Shown here in pieces: positions 25,681-34,077 of a stretch of 64,000 bases of DNA. Under the pieces are notes generated by a model. It worked only from the letters and a program-made list of their open reading frames with translations, was not told the origin of the DNA and searched no databases. Position 1 is the stretch's first letter. Each line of letters opens with the position of its first letter. The position numbers were made by a program, and so were the translations under genes. The DNA comes from Rhodospirillales bacterium (lineage in GTDB: Bacteria > Pseudomonadota > Alphaproteobacteria > Micavibrionales > Micavibrionaceae), in NCBI GenBank assembly GCA_020638335.1, contig JACKIT010000006.1:1-64000 (forward strand). Reading direction: 5' to 3'.

Positions 25681-25716
25681 GTCATTGCGAGGAGGCGAAG
25701 CCGACGAAGCAATGAC
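25681..25716. repeat. Dispersed palindromic repeat, copy C (36 bp)
   Basis: GTCATTGC at the left pairs with GCAATGAC at the right. The sequence shares GAGGAGGC and CCGACGAAGCAAT with copy B. Flank GAAATTGAGGGG is the inverted form of the flank of copy A. Lies between the small membrane protein gene and guaB in a 270-bp gap with no other gene. Confidence 0.75.
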
Positions 25717-25849
25717 GAAATTGAGGGGTGGTAAGAGGGCATTGAATAAAAACTTTACTTTCTCCTAAAAACCGCTATAACTCGCTTGCAAATCGAAGTC
25801 TTCGCGAAAGGCGGGGATCTTCGCCCACATAAGTGCGAGGAATTTGCAA

Positions 25850-27334
25850 ATGGTTAAAATCAAAGATCCCACCAAAATCCGTGAAGCTTTAACCTTCGAT
25901 GACGTTTTGCTCGTCCCCGGCGCCTCGGAAGTGCAGCCCAATGAAGTCAAAACGGCTACGCAGCTGACCCAGGACATTATTTTAAACATTCCCATTCTTT
26001 CTGCCGCGATGGACACGGTCAGCGAACACCAAATGGCGATTGCCATGGCGCAAAATGGCGGTCTTGGCATTATCCACCGCAACATGGAAATCGAAGCGCA
26101 GGTGGGTGAAGTACGCAAAGTTAAACGCTTTGAATCCGGCATGGTTGTTGATCCCATCACCATTTCCCCGGATGCGACGCTCGAAGACGCCTTGATTCTG
26201 ATGCAGCAAAACAATATCTCCGGTATTCCGGTAACTGAAACCTCTGGCCGTTTGGTTGGCATCCTGACCAACCGCGATGTGCGCTTTGCCGAAAACCCCG
26301 CCCAGCCGGTGCGTGAGCTGATGACCGCCGACCATTTGGTCAAGGTCTATAACACCGTCGATAAAGACGAAGCCAAAAAATTGCTGCACAAACACCGCAT
26401 AGAAAAACTGCTGGTAGTTGACGATGCCGAGAAATGCATTGGGTTGGTAACGGTAAAAGACATCGAAAAATCAACGGCCTTTCCACATGCCACCAAAGAC
26501 GCCCATGATCGCTTGCGCGCGGGCGCTGCTGTCGGTACGGGCCCAGTAAACGGTGTAGAGCGCGCCGCCGCACTGGCTGCCGCTGGCCTTGATCTGGTTG
26601 TTGTCGATACTGCTCACGGCCATTCTCGCGCCGTATTGGATACCGTTGCACAAATCCGTAGCGACAATCCCGATTTACAAATCATGGCCGGAAATGTGGC
26701 CACTGGTGAGGCTGCGCTGGCCCTTATCAAAGCCGGTGCGAATGCCATCAAGGTCGGCATTGGGCCGGGTTCGATCTGCACCACCCGCGTTGTCGCGGGC
26801 GTCGGCGTGCCGCAACTCACCGCGATCATGGATGTGGTGAAAGCAGCGTCCAAGAAAAATATTCCCGTTATCGCTGACGGCGGCATCAAATATTCCGGCG
26901 ATTTTGCTAAGGCGATTGCCGCCGGCGCCGACGCGGCCATGATGGGCGGCGTCTTTGCCGGAACAGACGAAGCCCCCGGCGAGGTCATTCTCTATCAGGG
27001 CCGCTCTTACAAATCCTATCGCGGCATGGGCTCCGTTGGCGCGATGGTCAAAGGCTCGGCAGATCGCTACTTCCAGGCAGGTGTTACCCAATCGAATAAA
27101 TTGGTTCCTGAAGGCATTGAAGGCCGCGTCCCGTATAAAGGTCCGGTCGGCACCGTCATTCACCAGATGGTTGGGGGCTTACGTGCATCCATGGGCTATA
27201 CAGGCTGCGCAACTGTGGCCGAGATGAAGGAAAGGGCCGAATTCGTTCGTATGACCGGCGCGGGCCACAAGGAATCCCACGTCCACGACGTCACCATCAC
27301 CCGTGAAGCGCCCAATTACCGAACTGAGAGTTAA
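25850..27334 (+). CDS. guaB: Inosine-5'-monophosphate dehydrogenase
   Basis: IMP to XMP, the committed step of GMP synthesis. 494 residues from ATG 25850 with GAGGAA upstream. TFDDVLLVPG, SAAMDTVSEHQMAIAMAQNGGLG, two CBS domains (about residues 93-210), then the catalytic loop GIGPGSICTTRVVAGVGVPQ, DGGIKYSGD and GMGSVGAM. guaA, which uses the product, lies at 32426 with the methionine genes between. Confidence 0.98.
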   Translation: MVKIKDPTKIREALTFDDVLLVPGASEVQPNEVKTATQLTQDIILNIPILSAAMDTVSEHQMAIAMAQNGGLGIIHRNMEIEAQVGEVRKVKRFESGMVVDPITISPDATLEDALILMQQNNISGIPVTETSGRLVGILTNRDVRFAENPAQPVRELMTADHLVKVYNTVDKDEAKKLLHKHRIEKLLVVDDAEKCIGLVTVKDIEKSTAFPHATKDAHDRLRAGAAVGTGPVNGVERAAALAAAGLDLVVVDTAHGHSRAVLDTVAQIRSDNPDLQIMAGNVATGEAALALIKAGANAIKVGIGPGSICTTRVVAGVGVPQLTAIMDVVKAASKKNIPVIADGGIKYSGDFAKAIAAGADAAMMGGVFAGTDEAPGEVILYQGRSYKSYRGMGSVGAMVKGSADRYFQAGVTQSNKLVPEGIEGRVPYKGPVGTVIHQMVGGLRASMGYTGCATVAEMKERAEFVRMTGAGHKESHVHDVTITREAPNYRTES

Positions 27335-27363
27335 AAAAAACCTTCCACCTTTAAAACGGAAGG
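27333..27363 (-). terminator. Rho-independent terminator of the small minus-strand gene
   Basis: Read on the minus strand: stem CCTTCC / GGAAGG with an 11-nt loop, followed by eight T residues. It begins 44 bp after the stop of the 46-residue gene at 27407-27547 and overlaps the guaB stop codon. On the plus strand there is no T run after the stem, so it serves the minus strand. Confidence 0.8.
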
Positions 27364-27406
27364 AGCTGGGGCTTAGAGAGAATTTAAAAGCCTTAAATAA
27401 ATCGGT

Positions 27407-27547
27407 TTAATCGTGCAGAATTGGGTTAGGAATGTGAATGCCTTCCGTAACCAAAACTTCACGCATTAAGCGATCCATGTCCTGACGGCCATACACCAGC
27501 GCATCACCAATTTTTAAAGGCGGTCTATGTGGTTTTGTATATTTCAT
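27407..27547 (-). CDS. 46-residue hypothetical protein
   Basis: ATG at 27547 preceded by a near-perfect ribosome site (AAAGGAGAAAAGCA-ATG). The peptide starts MKYTKPHRPPLKIGDALVYG, continues RQDMDRLMREVLVTEGIH and ends IPNPILHD. It has a basic Pro-rich start and no signal or membrane segment. It is followed by a strong terminator on the same strand, so it is a stand-alone transcription unit between convergent guaB and divergent rsmB. Family and function unknown. Confidence 0.65.
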   Translation of the reverse strand: MKYTKPHRPPLKIGDALVYGRQDMDRLMREVLVTEGIHIPNPILHD

Positions 27548-27733
27548 TGCTTTTCTCCTTTGTCATCTTTGTCTTGTGGCTAATGCACCCTCGACCACAA
27601 AATTGCTTGCTATAGAAATTGTTTGTTGTGTTCGGACATCTGTTCGATTTCCTTTTATCACAGGTTACAAACCCGGTGCAAAATTAGAAAAAAACTGCTG
27701 TGAATCCAATATCTTCGCGTGTATAAAGCCACC

Positions 27734-29032
27734 ATGAAACCAGCCAGCCGCATCCAGGCCACCATCGACGTGCTTGAAAAAATCGCTGCTAATGCACGCG
27801 TTCCGATGGATTCGGTGATCGGCGATTATATGCGTGTGCGCCGTTACATCGGCTCCAAAGACCGCAGCGAAATTGCCGAACGTATCTATAACATAGCCCG
27901 ATGCCATGCCCGCCTTGGCTGGTGGCTGGAGAAATTCTCTGTAGAAGATACGCCGCGCAACCGGGTTTTACTCTGGTTGATACTCACCGAAGGCGTCGAT
28001 GAAAAACGCCTTAAAGATCTCTTCGACGCATCCAAATATGCTCCTGACGAATTGTCCCCCCAAGAAATACATTATGTAAAATTAATAAAAGAAGGTAAAT
28101 ATAGCGGTGGCGGGATTGATCATTACGACATGCCGGTCGAAATCAAAGTCGAGTGTCCACCACTTTATGAAGATAAGCTCAAAGCCTATTTCGGCGATTC
28201 GTTTGAAAGTGAAATGTCTGCGATGCTCCAGCCCGCAACGCTGGATCTGCGCGTCAATACATTTTTGGCGAGTAAAGAAAAGGTGATGAACTACCTCGAG
28301 GCCGACGGTGTCAAAACAAAAGAAACCGCGCTTTCTCCATGGGGACTGCGCTGCGAGAGCAAGGCCTATCTTGCCAAAACCAAAGCCTTTGGCAAAGGGT
28401 GGATTGAAATTCAGGACGAAGGCTCACAAGCCATCGCCACTATGTGCAATGTCAAACCGGGAATGCAGGTACTCGATTATTGCGCGGGTGCTGGCGGCAA
28501 GACTCTTGCGCTGGGCGCTGCGATGCAGCGCAAGGGACGTATTGTTGCTATGGATAACGACGAACGACGTCTTAAAAAAGGGCGTGATCGTTATAAAAAA
28601 GCGCAAATCGCCGACATTATCGAGGTCCGCTGCATCGAAGATGAAAAAAACCGCAAATGGCTGAAACGGCAAAAAGGCAAATTTGATGTCGTGTTAACGG
28701 ACGTGCCTTGCACCGGCACGGGCACATGGCGGCGCAACCCGGATATGCGCTGGCGCGTTTTTGGCCCAAGCCTGGAAGAACTCACTGAAATTCAAGCCGA
28801 AATCCTGAGCAAGGTCGCTCCCCTTGTTAAACAAGATGGGCGACTGGTTTATGCAACGTGCTCACTGCTTCCCGACGAAAATGAGGTGCAAATTGAAAAA
28901 TTTCTAAAAAGTCATGAAGACTTTGAAATTGTCCCTGTTCCAGAAAATTTAGGCAGCCCCTTCATGCGCTTAACCCCCCACCGCCACGGCACAGACGGGT
29001 TTTTCACTGCGATCTTACACCGGCGCGTATAA
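27734..29032 (+). CDS. RsmB/NOP2-family RNA (cytosine-5)-methyltransferase
   Basis: 432 residues. N-terminal NusB-like helical region (about 1-140), then a Rossmann methyltransferase domain: LDLRVNTFLASKEKV, VLDYCAGAGGKTLALG (SAM site), VLTDVPCTGTGTWRRNPDMRW and LVYATCSLLPDENE. The two cysteines (VPC and ATC) are the catalytic and release cysteines of m5C methyltransferases. RsmB modifies C967 of 16S rRNA; whether this paralog has that target or another cannot be told from sequence alone. ATG 27734 chosen; a GTG at 27719 is in frame. Confidence 0.93.
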   Translation: MKPASRIQATIDVLEKIAANARVPMDSVIGDYMRVRRYIGSKDRSEIAERIYNIARCHARLGWWLEKFSVEDTPRNRVLLWLILTEGVDEKRLKDLFDASKYAPDELSPQEIHYVKLIKEGKYSGGGIDHYDMPVEIKVECPPLYEDKLKAYFGDSFESEMSAMLQPATLDLRVNTFLASKEKVMNYLEADGVKTKETALSPWGLRCESKAYLAKTKAFGKGWIEIQDEGSQAIATMCNVKPGMQVLDYCAGAGGKTLALGAAMQRKGRIVAMDNDERRLKKGRDRYKKAQIADIIEVRCIEDEKNRKWLKRQKGKFDVVLTDVPCTGTGTWRRNPDMRWRVFGPSLEELTEIQAEILSKVAPLVKQDGRLVYATCSLLPDENEVQIEKFLKSHEDFEIVPVPENLGSPFMRLTPHRHGTDGFFTAILHRRV

Positions 29033-29055
29033 AAAAACGCCTCTGGAAATTGTAG

Positions 29056-29081
29056 GGGGACACTTGCCGGCAAGTGTCCCC
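29056..29081. repeat. Perfect 26-bp palindrome between rsmB-like gene and metE
   Basis: GGGGACACTTGCC followed at once by its exact reverse complement. It lies in the 64-bp gap between two convergent genes. No T run follows on either strand, so it is not a classical terminator, though it could block transcription or be a copy of a dispersed repeat. Confidence 0.75.
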
Positions 29082-29096
29082 AGCAGTTTGTGGTGT

Positions 29097-31433
29097 TTAC
29101 GCAGCTTTCGCGCCTTTCGATTTTTCGCGCATTTTTTTGGCTGCGGCCACCATGTTCTTCAGCGCTTCCTTAGTTTCCGGCCAAGCACGGGTTTTTAGAC
29201 CGCAATCCGGGTTCACCCAGATCTGGCGTTCATCAAGATTAAGCTTGGCTTTTTCCAGCAGGTTAACCATTTCGGAAACGCTCGGCACACGCGGGGAATG
29301 AATATCATACACGCCCGGACCAATCTCGTTTGGATATTTGTATTCGATAAACGCCTCCAGAAGTTCCATCTGCGAACGCGAACACTCAATCGAAATTACA
29401 TCCGCATCCATCGCGCCGATGCTATCAATCACATCGTTGAACTCGGAATAACACATATGCGTATGGATTTGCGTTTCATCTTCAACACAACATGATGTTA
29501 GGCGGAAATTCTCAACCGCGTTGTCGAGATATTCCTTCCAATCATCCCGGCGTAAAGGCAAGCCCTCACGGAATGCCGCTTCGTCAATCTGAATCATCTT
29601 GATCCCGGCTTTTTCCAGATCCTCAACCTCGTCACGGATCGCCAGTGCAATCTGCCGCGCCGTATCGTTACGAGGTTGATCATCACGGACGAACGACCAT
29701 TGCAAAATCGTAATCGGCCCGGTCAGCATGCCCTTCATGATCTTATCTGTGCAACTTTGCGCATATTTCGACCATTCGACAGTCATGGCGACAGGCCGTG
29801 AAACATCGCCAAAAATAATCGGCGGCTTCACGCAGCGTGAACCGTAAGACTGCACCCAACCATATTTCGAAAAAGCAAAACCTTTAAGCTGTTCGCCAAA
29901 ATATTCGACCATATCGTTACGTTCCGGCTCACCGTGTACCAGCACATCAATATCGCACTCATGTTGAAAATCGACGACCATTTTAATCTCATCCTGCATC
30001 GCCTTTTTATATGCAGCCTCGTCAATAACACCTTTTTTGAAATCTGAACGGGCTTTACGGATTTCCGGCGTTTGCGGGAAAGAGCCAATCGTTGTTGTCG
30101 GATAAAGCGGCAAATCCAAAACTTTATGCTGTACGTCCTGACGCTTTGCAAATGGGGATTTGCGCTCTTTCATATCCTCGGTAATATTGGAAATTCGCTC
30201 TTCCACGGCTCTATCATGAACGCGCGTTGAGGTTTTACGAGACTCTTGTGCGCCGTTACTCGCCGCAAGTTCGGCTGCAACATTCTCACGTCCTTCATTG
30301 GCGCCTTTGGCGATTGTGACAATCTCATCAAGCTTTTGCGTTGCATAAGCCATCCAGCCTTTCAACTCATCATCCATCTGTGTTTCAGAATCTAGATCTA
30401 CAGGCGTATGCAGCAAGGAGCAACTCGGTGCTACGAACACACGTTCCGAGCCAATTTTAGAAACGGCTTTTTCAATCTTGCTTAAAGAATTGGCCAGATT
30501 GTTTTTCCAGATATTGCGGCCATCAACCACGCCCAAAGACAGGATCTTTTCATCACCGATCAAGCCAAGAGCCTGTTCAATATCCTTACCTGCATCATTA
30601 GCCGTTGTGTTGGCCCGGCCCGAACCGCGGCACAGATCGATGTGAATGCCATCGACCGGTAAGCCAAAGGCCAGCTCTGCATTGTCTTTCAGGGACTCAA
30701 AATAGGTTGTAACCAAAATTTTCAGCCCTTCCGGTTTTTTCAGGTTTGCATAAGCCGTTTTAATCGTGCCTTGGCCAATCGGACACAAATCAAGGCTGAA
30801 CACCGGCTCGTCGATTTGCACCCACTCACAACCCCTCTCGGCCAGCTTGCTAAGAATTTCATTGTAAACCGGGATCAAGGTCTGCACGAAGTCTTCATGC
30901 TTAAATCCATCATATTGCGGCTTACCCAGGAATGTGTAAGTCGCCGGGCCAATCAAAACTGGACGCGTTTGGATGCCCAACGCTTTGGCTTCTTCATATT
31001 CATCAAAAATCTTGGTTGAGGAAAGTTTTGGGCTCATGCCTTTTTCGAATTCCGGCACGATATAATGGTAATTCGTATCATACCATTTGGACATTTCCAT
31101 GGCCGTCACATCAAGATTGTCGGTTTGTGCCCCGCGAGCCATGGCGAAATACATATCCAGATCAATATCACCGCCGTCATGTTGATAGCGCGATGGGATA
31201 AGACCCAGCGTTGCCGTCATACTTAAAACCTGATCATAAAATGCAAAATCATTCGATGGAATGTGACTCAGCCCGGCAGTTTGTTGCAGCTTCCAGTTTT
31301 GCGCCCGCAATTTTTTTCCAACGGCCAGCAATTCATCCTTGGAGCTTTTACCCTTCCAATAAGCCTCAACCGCCTTTTTCAACTCGCGCATCGGACCAAT
31401 ACGGGGAAATCCTAAATTTGTTGCCAGAACCAT
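29097..31433 (-). CDS. metE: Cobalamin-independent methionine synthase
   Basis: Methyl transfer from 5-methyltetrahydropteroyl-triglutamate to homocysteine. 778 residues, two barrel domains. N-terminal FPRIGPMRELKKAVEAYWKG, middle YPTTTIGSFPQTPEIRKAR opening the catalytic domain, MLTGPITILQWSFVRDDQPR, zinc ligands in HTHMCYSEF and NPDCGLKTR. Downstream of metF on the same strand with 70 bp between; metF supplies the methyl donor. Confidence 0.98.
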   Translation of the reverse strand: MVLATNLGFPRIGPMRELKKAVEAYWKGKSSKDELLAVGKKLRAQNWKLQQTAGLSHIPSNDFAFYDQVLSMTATLGLIPSRYQHDGGDIDLDMYFAMARGAQTDNLDVTAMEMSKWYDTNYHYIVPEFEKGMSPKLSSTKIFDEYEEAKALGIQTRPVLIGPATYTFLGKPQYDGFKHEDFVQTLIPVYNEILSKLAERGCEWVQIDEPVFSLDLCPIGQGTIKTAYANLKKPEGLKILVTTYFESLKDNAELAFGLPVDGIHIDLCRGSGRANTTANDAGKDIEQALGLIGDEKILSLGVVDGRNIWKNNLANSLSKIEKAVSKIGSERVFVAPSCSLLHTPVDLDSETQMDDELKGWMAYATQKLDEIVTIAKGANEGRENVAAELAASNGAQESRKTSTRVHDRAVEERISNITEDMKERKSPFAKRQDVQHKVLDLPLYPTTTIGSFPQTPEIRKARSDFKKGVIDEAAYKKAMQDEIKMVVDFQHECDIDVLVHGEPERNDMVEYFGEQLKGFAFSKYGWVQSYGSRCVKPPIIFGDVSRPVAMTVEWSKYAQSCTDKIMKGMLTGPITILQWSFVRDDQPRNDTARQIALAIRDEVEDLEKAGIKMIQIDEAAFREGLPLRRDDWKEYLDNAVENFRLTSCCVEDETQIHTHMCYSEFNDVIDSIGAMDADVISIECSRSQMELLEAFIEYKYPNEIGPGVYDIHSPRVPSVSEMVNLLEKAKLNLDERQIWVNPDCGLKTRAWPETKEALKNMVAAAKKMREKSKGAKAA

Positions 31434-31503
31434 TTTTAAACTCCTTCTAAATTCAAATTCCGAGAGAGACTACCCGCGCCGCGACAGCTTTGCAATCTTT
31501 GTT

Positions 31504-32352
31504 TTACGCTGATTTTCCCAACGCTTCGCAGGTCTCCGCCGTAATCGCTGATTTATTCAGCGTGTAAAAATGTAAATGTTCGACACCATTCCGGGCCAGA
31601 TCTTCTGCCTGCAAGATTAACAGATCGGTTGCAATTTTTTGTGCCTCTTCCGGCTTGTTTTCCAATCCGGCGAATTTTTCATTCAGCCAGCCAGGGACAC
31701 TTGCCTGACATCTTTTCGCAAAACTGCACATGTTTTTATAATCATGGATCGGTAACAACCCTGGTACCATCGGCGTCTGAATCCCGGCCTTTGTGCACGC
31801 ATCGCGGAAAGTATAATACACATCATTATCAAAGAAAAACTGCGTGATGGCCCGATCCGCGCCTGCCTCGCACTTTAACTTCAGCGCTGCAATGTCGGCG
31901 CTCAAGTCCGGCGCATCCGGATGTTTCTCCGGATAACACCCGACTGAAATCTCAAAATCATGCCAGCGCTTAAGGCCTTCGACAAAATCTGAAGTGTATT
32001 GGAAATACTCCGCATCCGTATCCAGCGGCCATTGTAAATCATCCGGCATATCCCCGCGCAACGCCACGATATGACGAATACCCGCTGCCCACAGCGCGCT
32101 CGTAAATTCATGCAGTTGATCCTTGGGCGTATTGATAAAAGTCAGGTGCGAACCGATGGGAAGGCCCGTATCCTCCTTCATCTTCGCAATCGTATCCACC
32201 GTCCCGTCCCGTGTTGACCCGCCTGCACCATAGGTTACGGTCATGAATTTCGGCCCCAGCGCGGCCAGATCAGCGACCGCATCCCATAGTGCATCGGCAG
32301 CTTTGTCAGTTTTAGGTGGAAAGAATTCGAAAGAGATGGTTGGCGTGCTCAT
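31504..32352 (-). CDS. metF: 5,10-methylenetetrahydrofolate reductase
   Basis: Produces 5-methyltetrahydrofolate for MetE. 282 residues, usual length. SFEFFPPKTDKAADALW, FMTVTYGAGGSTRDGT, ALRGDMPDD, CYPEKHPDAPD and ITQFFFDNDVYY are all family signatures for the FAD-binding barrel. First gene of the metF-metE unit; the 73-bp gap to divergent guaA is too short for a SAM riboswitch and none is seen. Confidence 0.97.
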   Translation of the reverse strand: MSTPTISFEFFPPKTDKAADALWDAVADLAALGPKFMTVTYGAGGSTRDGTVDTIAKMKEDTGLPIGSHLTFINTPKDQLHEFTSALWAAGIRHIVALRGDMPDDLQWPLDTDAEYFQYTSDFVEGLKRWHDFEISVGCYPEKHPDAPDLSADIAALKLKCEAGADRAITQFFFDNDVYYTFRDACTKAGIQTPMVPGLLPIHDYKNMCSFAKRCQASVPGWLNEKFAGLENKPEEAQKIATDLLILQAEDLARNGVEHLHFYTLNKSAITAETCEALGKSA

Positions 32353-32425
32353 AAGCTCTACAGACCTTTACGTTCGAGTAAAATTAGCTTAATACAATTT
32401 CATAAATTTTACCGAGAGGAAAGAC

Positions 32426-34018
32426 ATGTCTGCGGAAAACGTTATAGCCCCGGAAGTAAACAAAACCCATGATCACATCCTGATCCTTGATTTCGGTTCG
32501 CAGGTCACGCAGTTAATCGCCAGGCGTGTCCGCGAATCCGGCGTCTATTGCGAAATATGGCCTTTTAATCATGCCGATGATGATCGCATTAAATCGTTCA
32601 ACCCTAAAGGTATCATCCTGTCCGGCGGCCCGTGCAGCGTTCTTGACGAAGAGGCCCCCGCGGCGCCAGAGATTGTCTTTACCCTTGGTGTTCCCGTGTT
32701 TGGGATTTGCTATGGCCAGCAAACCATGGTCAAACAGCTCGGCGGCCGCGTCGCCCCAGGTGAAGGTTCTGGAGAGTTTGGCCGCGCCCATGTTGAGGTT
32801 ACCAATCATTCCGATCTTACCCAAGGCGTTTGGGATACTGGCGCGCGTGAACAGGTCTGGATGTCCCACGGCGATCACGTGGCTGAGCTTCCCGAAGACT
32901 TCCACATTGTGGCAAAATCCGAAGGTGCACCTTTCGCCGTTATCGCCAATAAAGACAAAAAATTCTACGGTGTCCAATTTCACCCCGAAGTCGTGCATAC
33001 GCCTCATGGCCGCGATTTGTTCAAAAATTTTACCCACAAAGTTTGCGGCTGCGCAGGCGACTGGACCATGCAAAATTTCCGCGAGGAATCGATCGCTAAA
33101 ATCCGCGAACAGGTCGGCGATAAAAAAGTTATCTGCGGCCTTTCCGGTGGTGTCGATTCCTCCGTTACCGCCATTTTGCTGCACGAAGCCATCGGCGACC
33201 GGCTCACCTGCATCTATGTCGATACCGGCTTGATGCGTGCGGGTGAGAGCGAACAGGTCGTCGCGCTGTTCCGCGAGCATTACAATATCCCTCTCATCCA
33301 CGAGGAAGCTGAAGATCTCTTTCTCGGCAAACTTGATGGCGTAAGCGATCCTGAAACCAAACGCAAAATCATTGGCGGTCTGTTTATCGACGTGTTTGAT
33401 AAATGTGCAAAAGAGGTTGGCGATGCGGCGTTTTTGGCGCAGGGAACCCTCTATCCTGATGTCATTGAAAGCGTCAGCTTCACCGGCGGCCCATCCGTAA
33501 CTATTAAATCCCACCACAATGTCGGCGGCCTGCCAGAGCGCATGAACCTCAAACTGGTCGAACCGATGCGCGAACTCTTCAAGGACGAGGTCCGCGAACT
33601 GGGCCGCGCGCTGGGCATGCCGGAAGATTTCATCCGCCGCCACCCGTTTCCCGGCCCCGGTCTGGCCATCCGCATGCCCGGAGAAATCACCCGTGACAAA
33701 CTCGAAATCCTGCGCAAGGCCGACACCGTCTACCTCGACGAAATCAAAAAGGCCGGGCTGTATGATAAAATCTGGCAGGCTTTTGCGGTGTTGCTGCCTG
33801 TGCGCAGCGTCGGTGTTATGGGTGATGGTCGTACATATGATTATGTCTGCGCCCTACGCGCGGTGACCTCTACCGATGGCATGACCGCCGATTACTACCC
33901 GTTCGAGCATGAATTTTTATCCCGCGTGTCTACGCGCATCATCAATGAAGTTGCCGGCATCAACCGTGTCACCTACGACATCACCTCAAAGCCTCCAGGA
34001 ACCATTGAGTGGGAGTAA
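32426..34018 (+). CDS. guaA: GMP synthase (glutamine-hydrolysing)
   Basis: XMP plus glutamine plus ATP gives GMP. 530 residues. Class I amidotransferase domain with FGICYGQQTM (nucleophile Cys) and GVQFHPEVVHTPHG; ATP pyrophosphatase domain with CGLSGGVDSSVTA P-loop; C-terminal dimerisation domain ending NRVTYDITSKPPGTIEWE. GAGAGGAAAGAC precedes the ATG. Confidence 0.98.
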   Translation: MSAENVIAPEVNKTHDHILILDFGSQVTQLIARRVRESGVYCEIWPFNHADDDRIKSFNPKGIILSGGPCSVLDEEAPAAPEIVFTLGVPVFGICYGQQTMVKQLGGRVAPGEGSGEFGRAHVEVTNHSDLTQGVWDTGAREQVWMSHGDHVAELPEDFHIVAKSEGAPFAVIANKDKKFYGVQFHPEVVHTPHGRDLFKNFTHKVCGCAGDWTMQNFREESIAKIREQVGDKKVICGLSGGVDSSVTAILLHEAIGDRLTCIYVDTGLMRAGESEQVVALFREHYNIPLIHEEAEDLFLGKLDGVSDPETKRKIIGGLFIDVFDKCAKEVGDAAFLAQGTLYPDVIESVSFTGGPSVTIKSHHNVGGLPERMNLKLVEPMRELFKDEVRELGRALGMPEDFIRRHPFPGPGLAIRMPGEITRDKLEILRKADTVYLDEIKKAGLYDKIWQAFAVLLPVRSVGVMGDGRTYDYVCALRAVTSTDGMTADYYPFEHEFLSRVSTRIINEVAGINRVTYDITSKPPGTIEWE

Positions 34019-34077
34019 CGGCAAATCTGATTGGGGCTGTCCTAGATAATTAGCCCATATGTTCATTAACCATCGTA

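Noticed and set aside
27548..27733. tRNA or small RNA in the gap before the RsmB-like gene
   Set aside because: A GTTCG stretch is present but no cloverleaf stems can be paired around it.
32353..32425. SAM or other methionine riboswitch upstream of metF
   Set aside because: The gap is 73 bp shared with divergent guaA, too short, and has no matching structure.
32513..33643. 376-codon open frame on the minus strand inside guaA
   Set aside because: Antisense shadow of guaA; low-complexity composition and no ribosome site.
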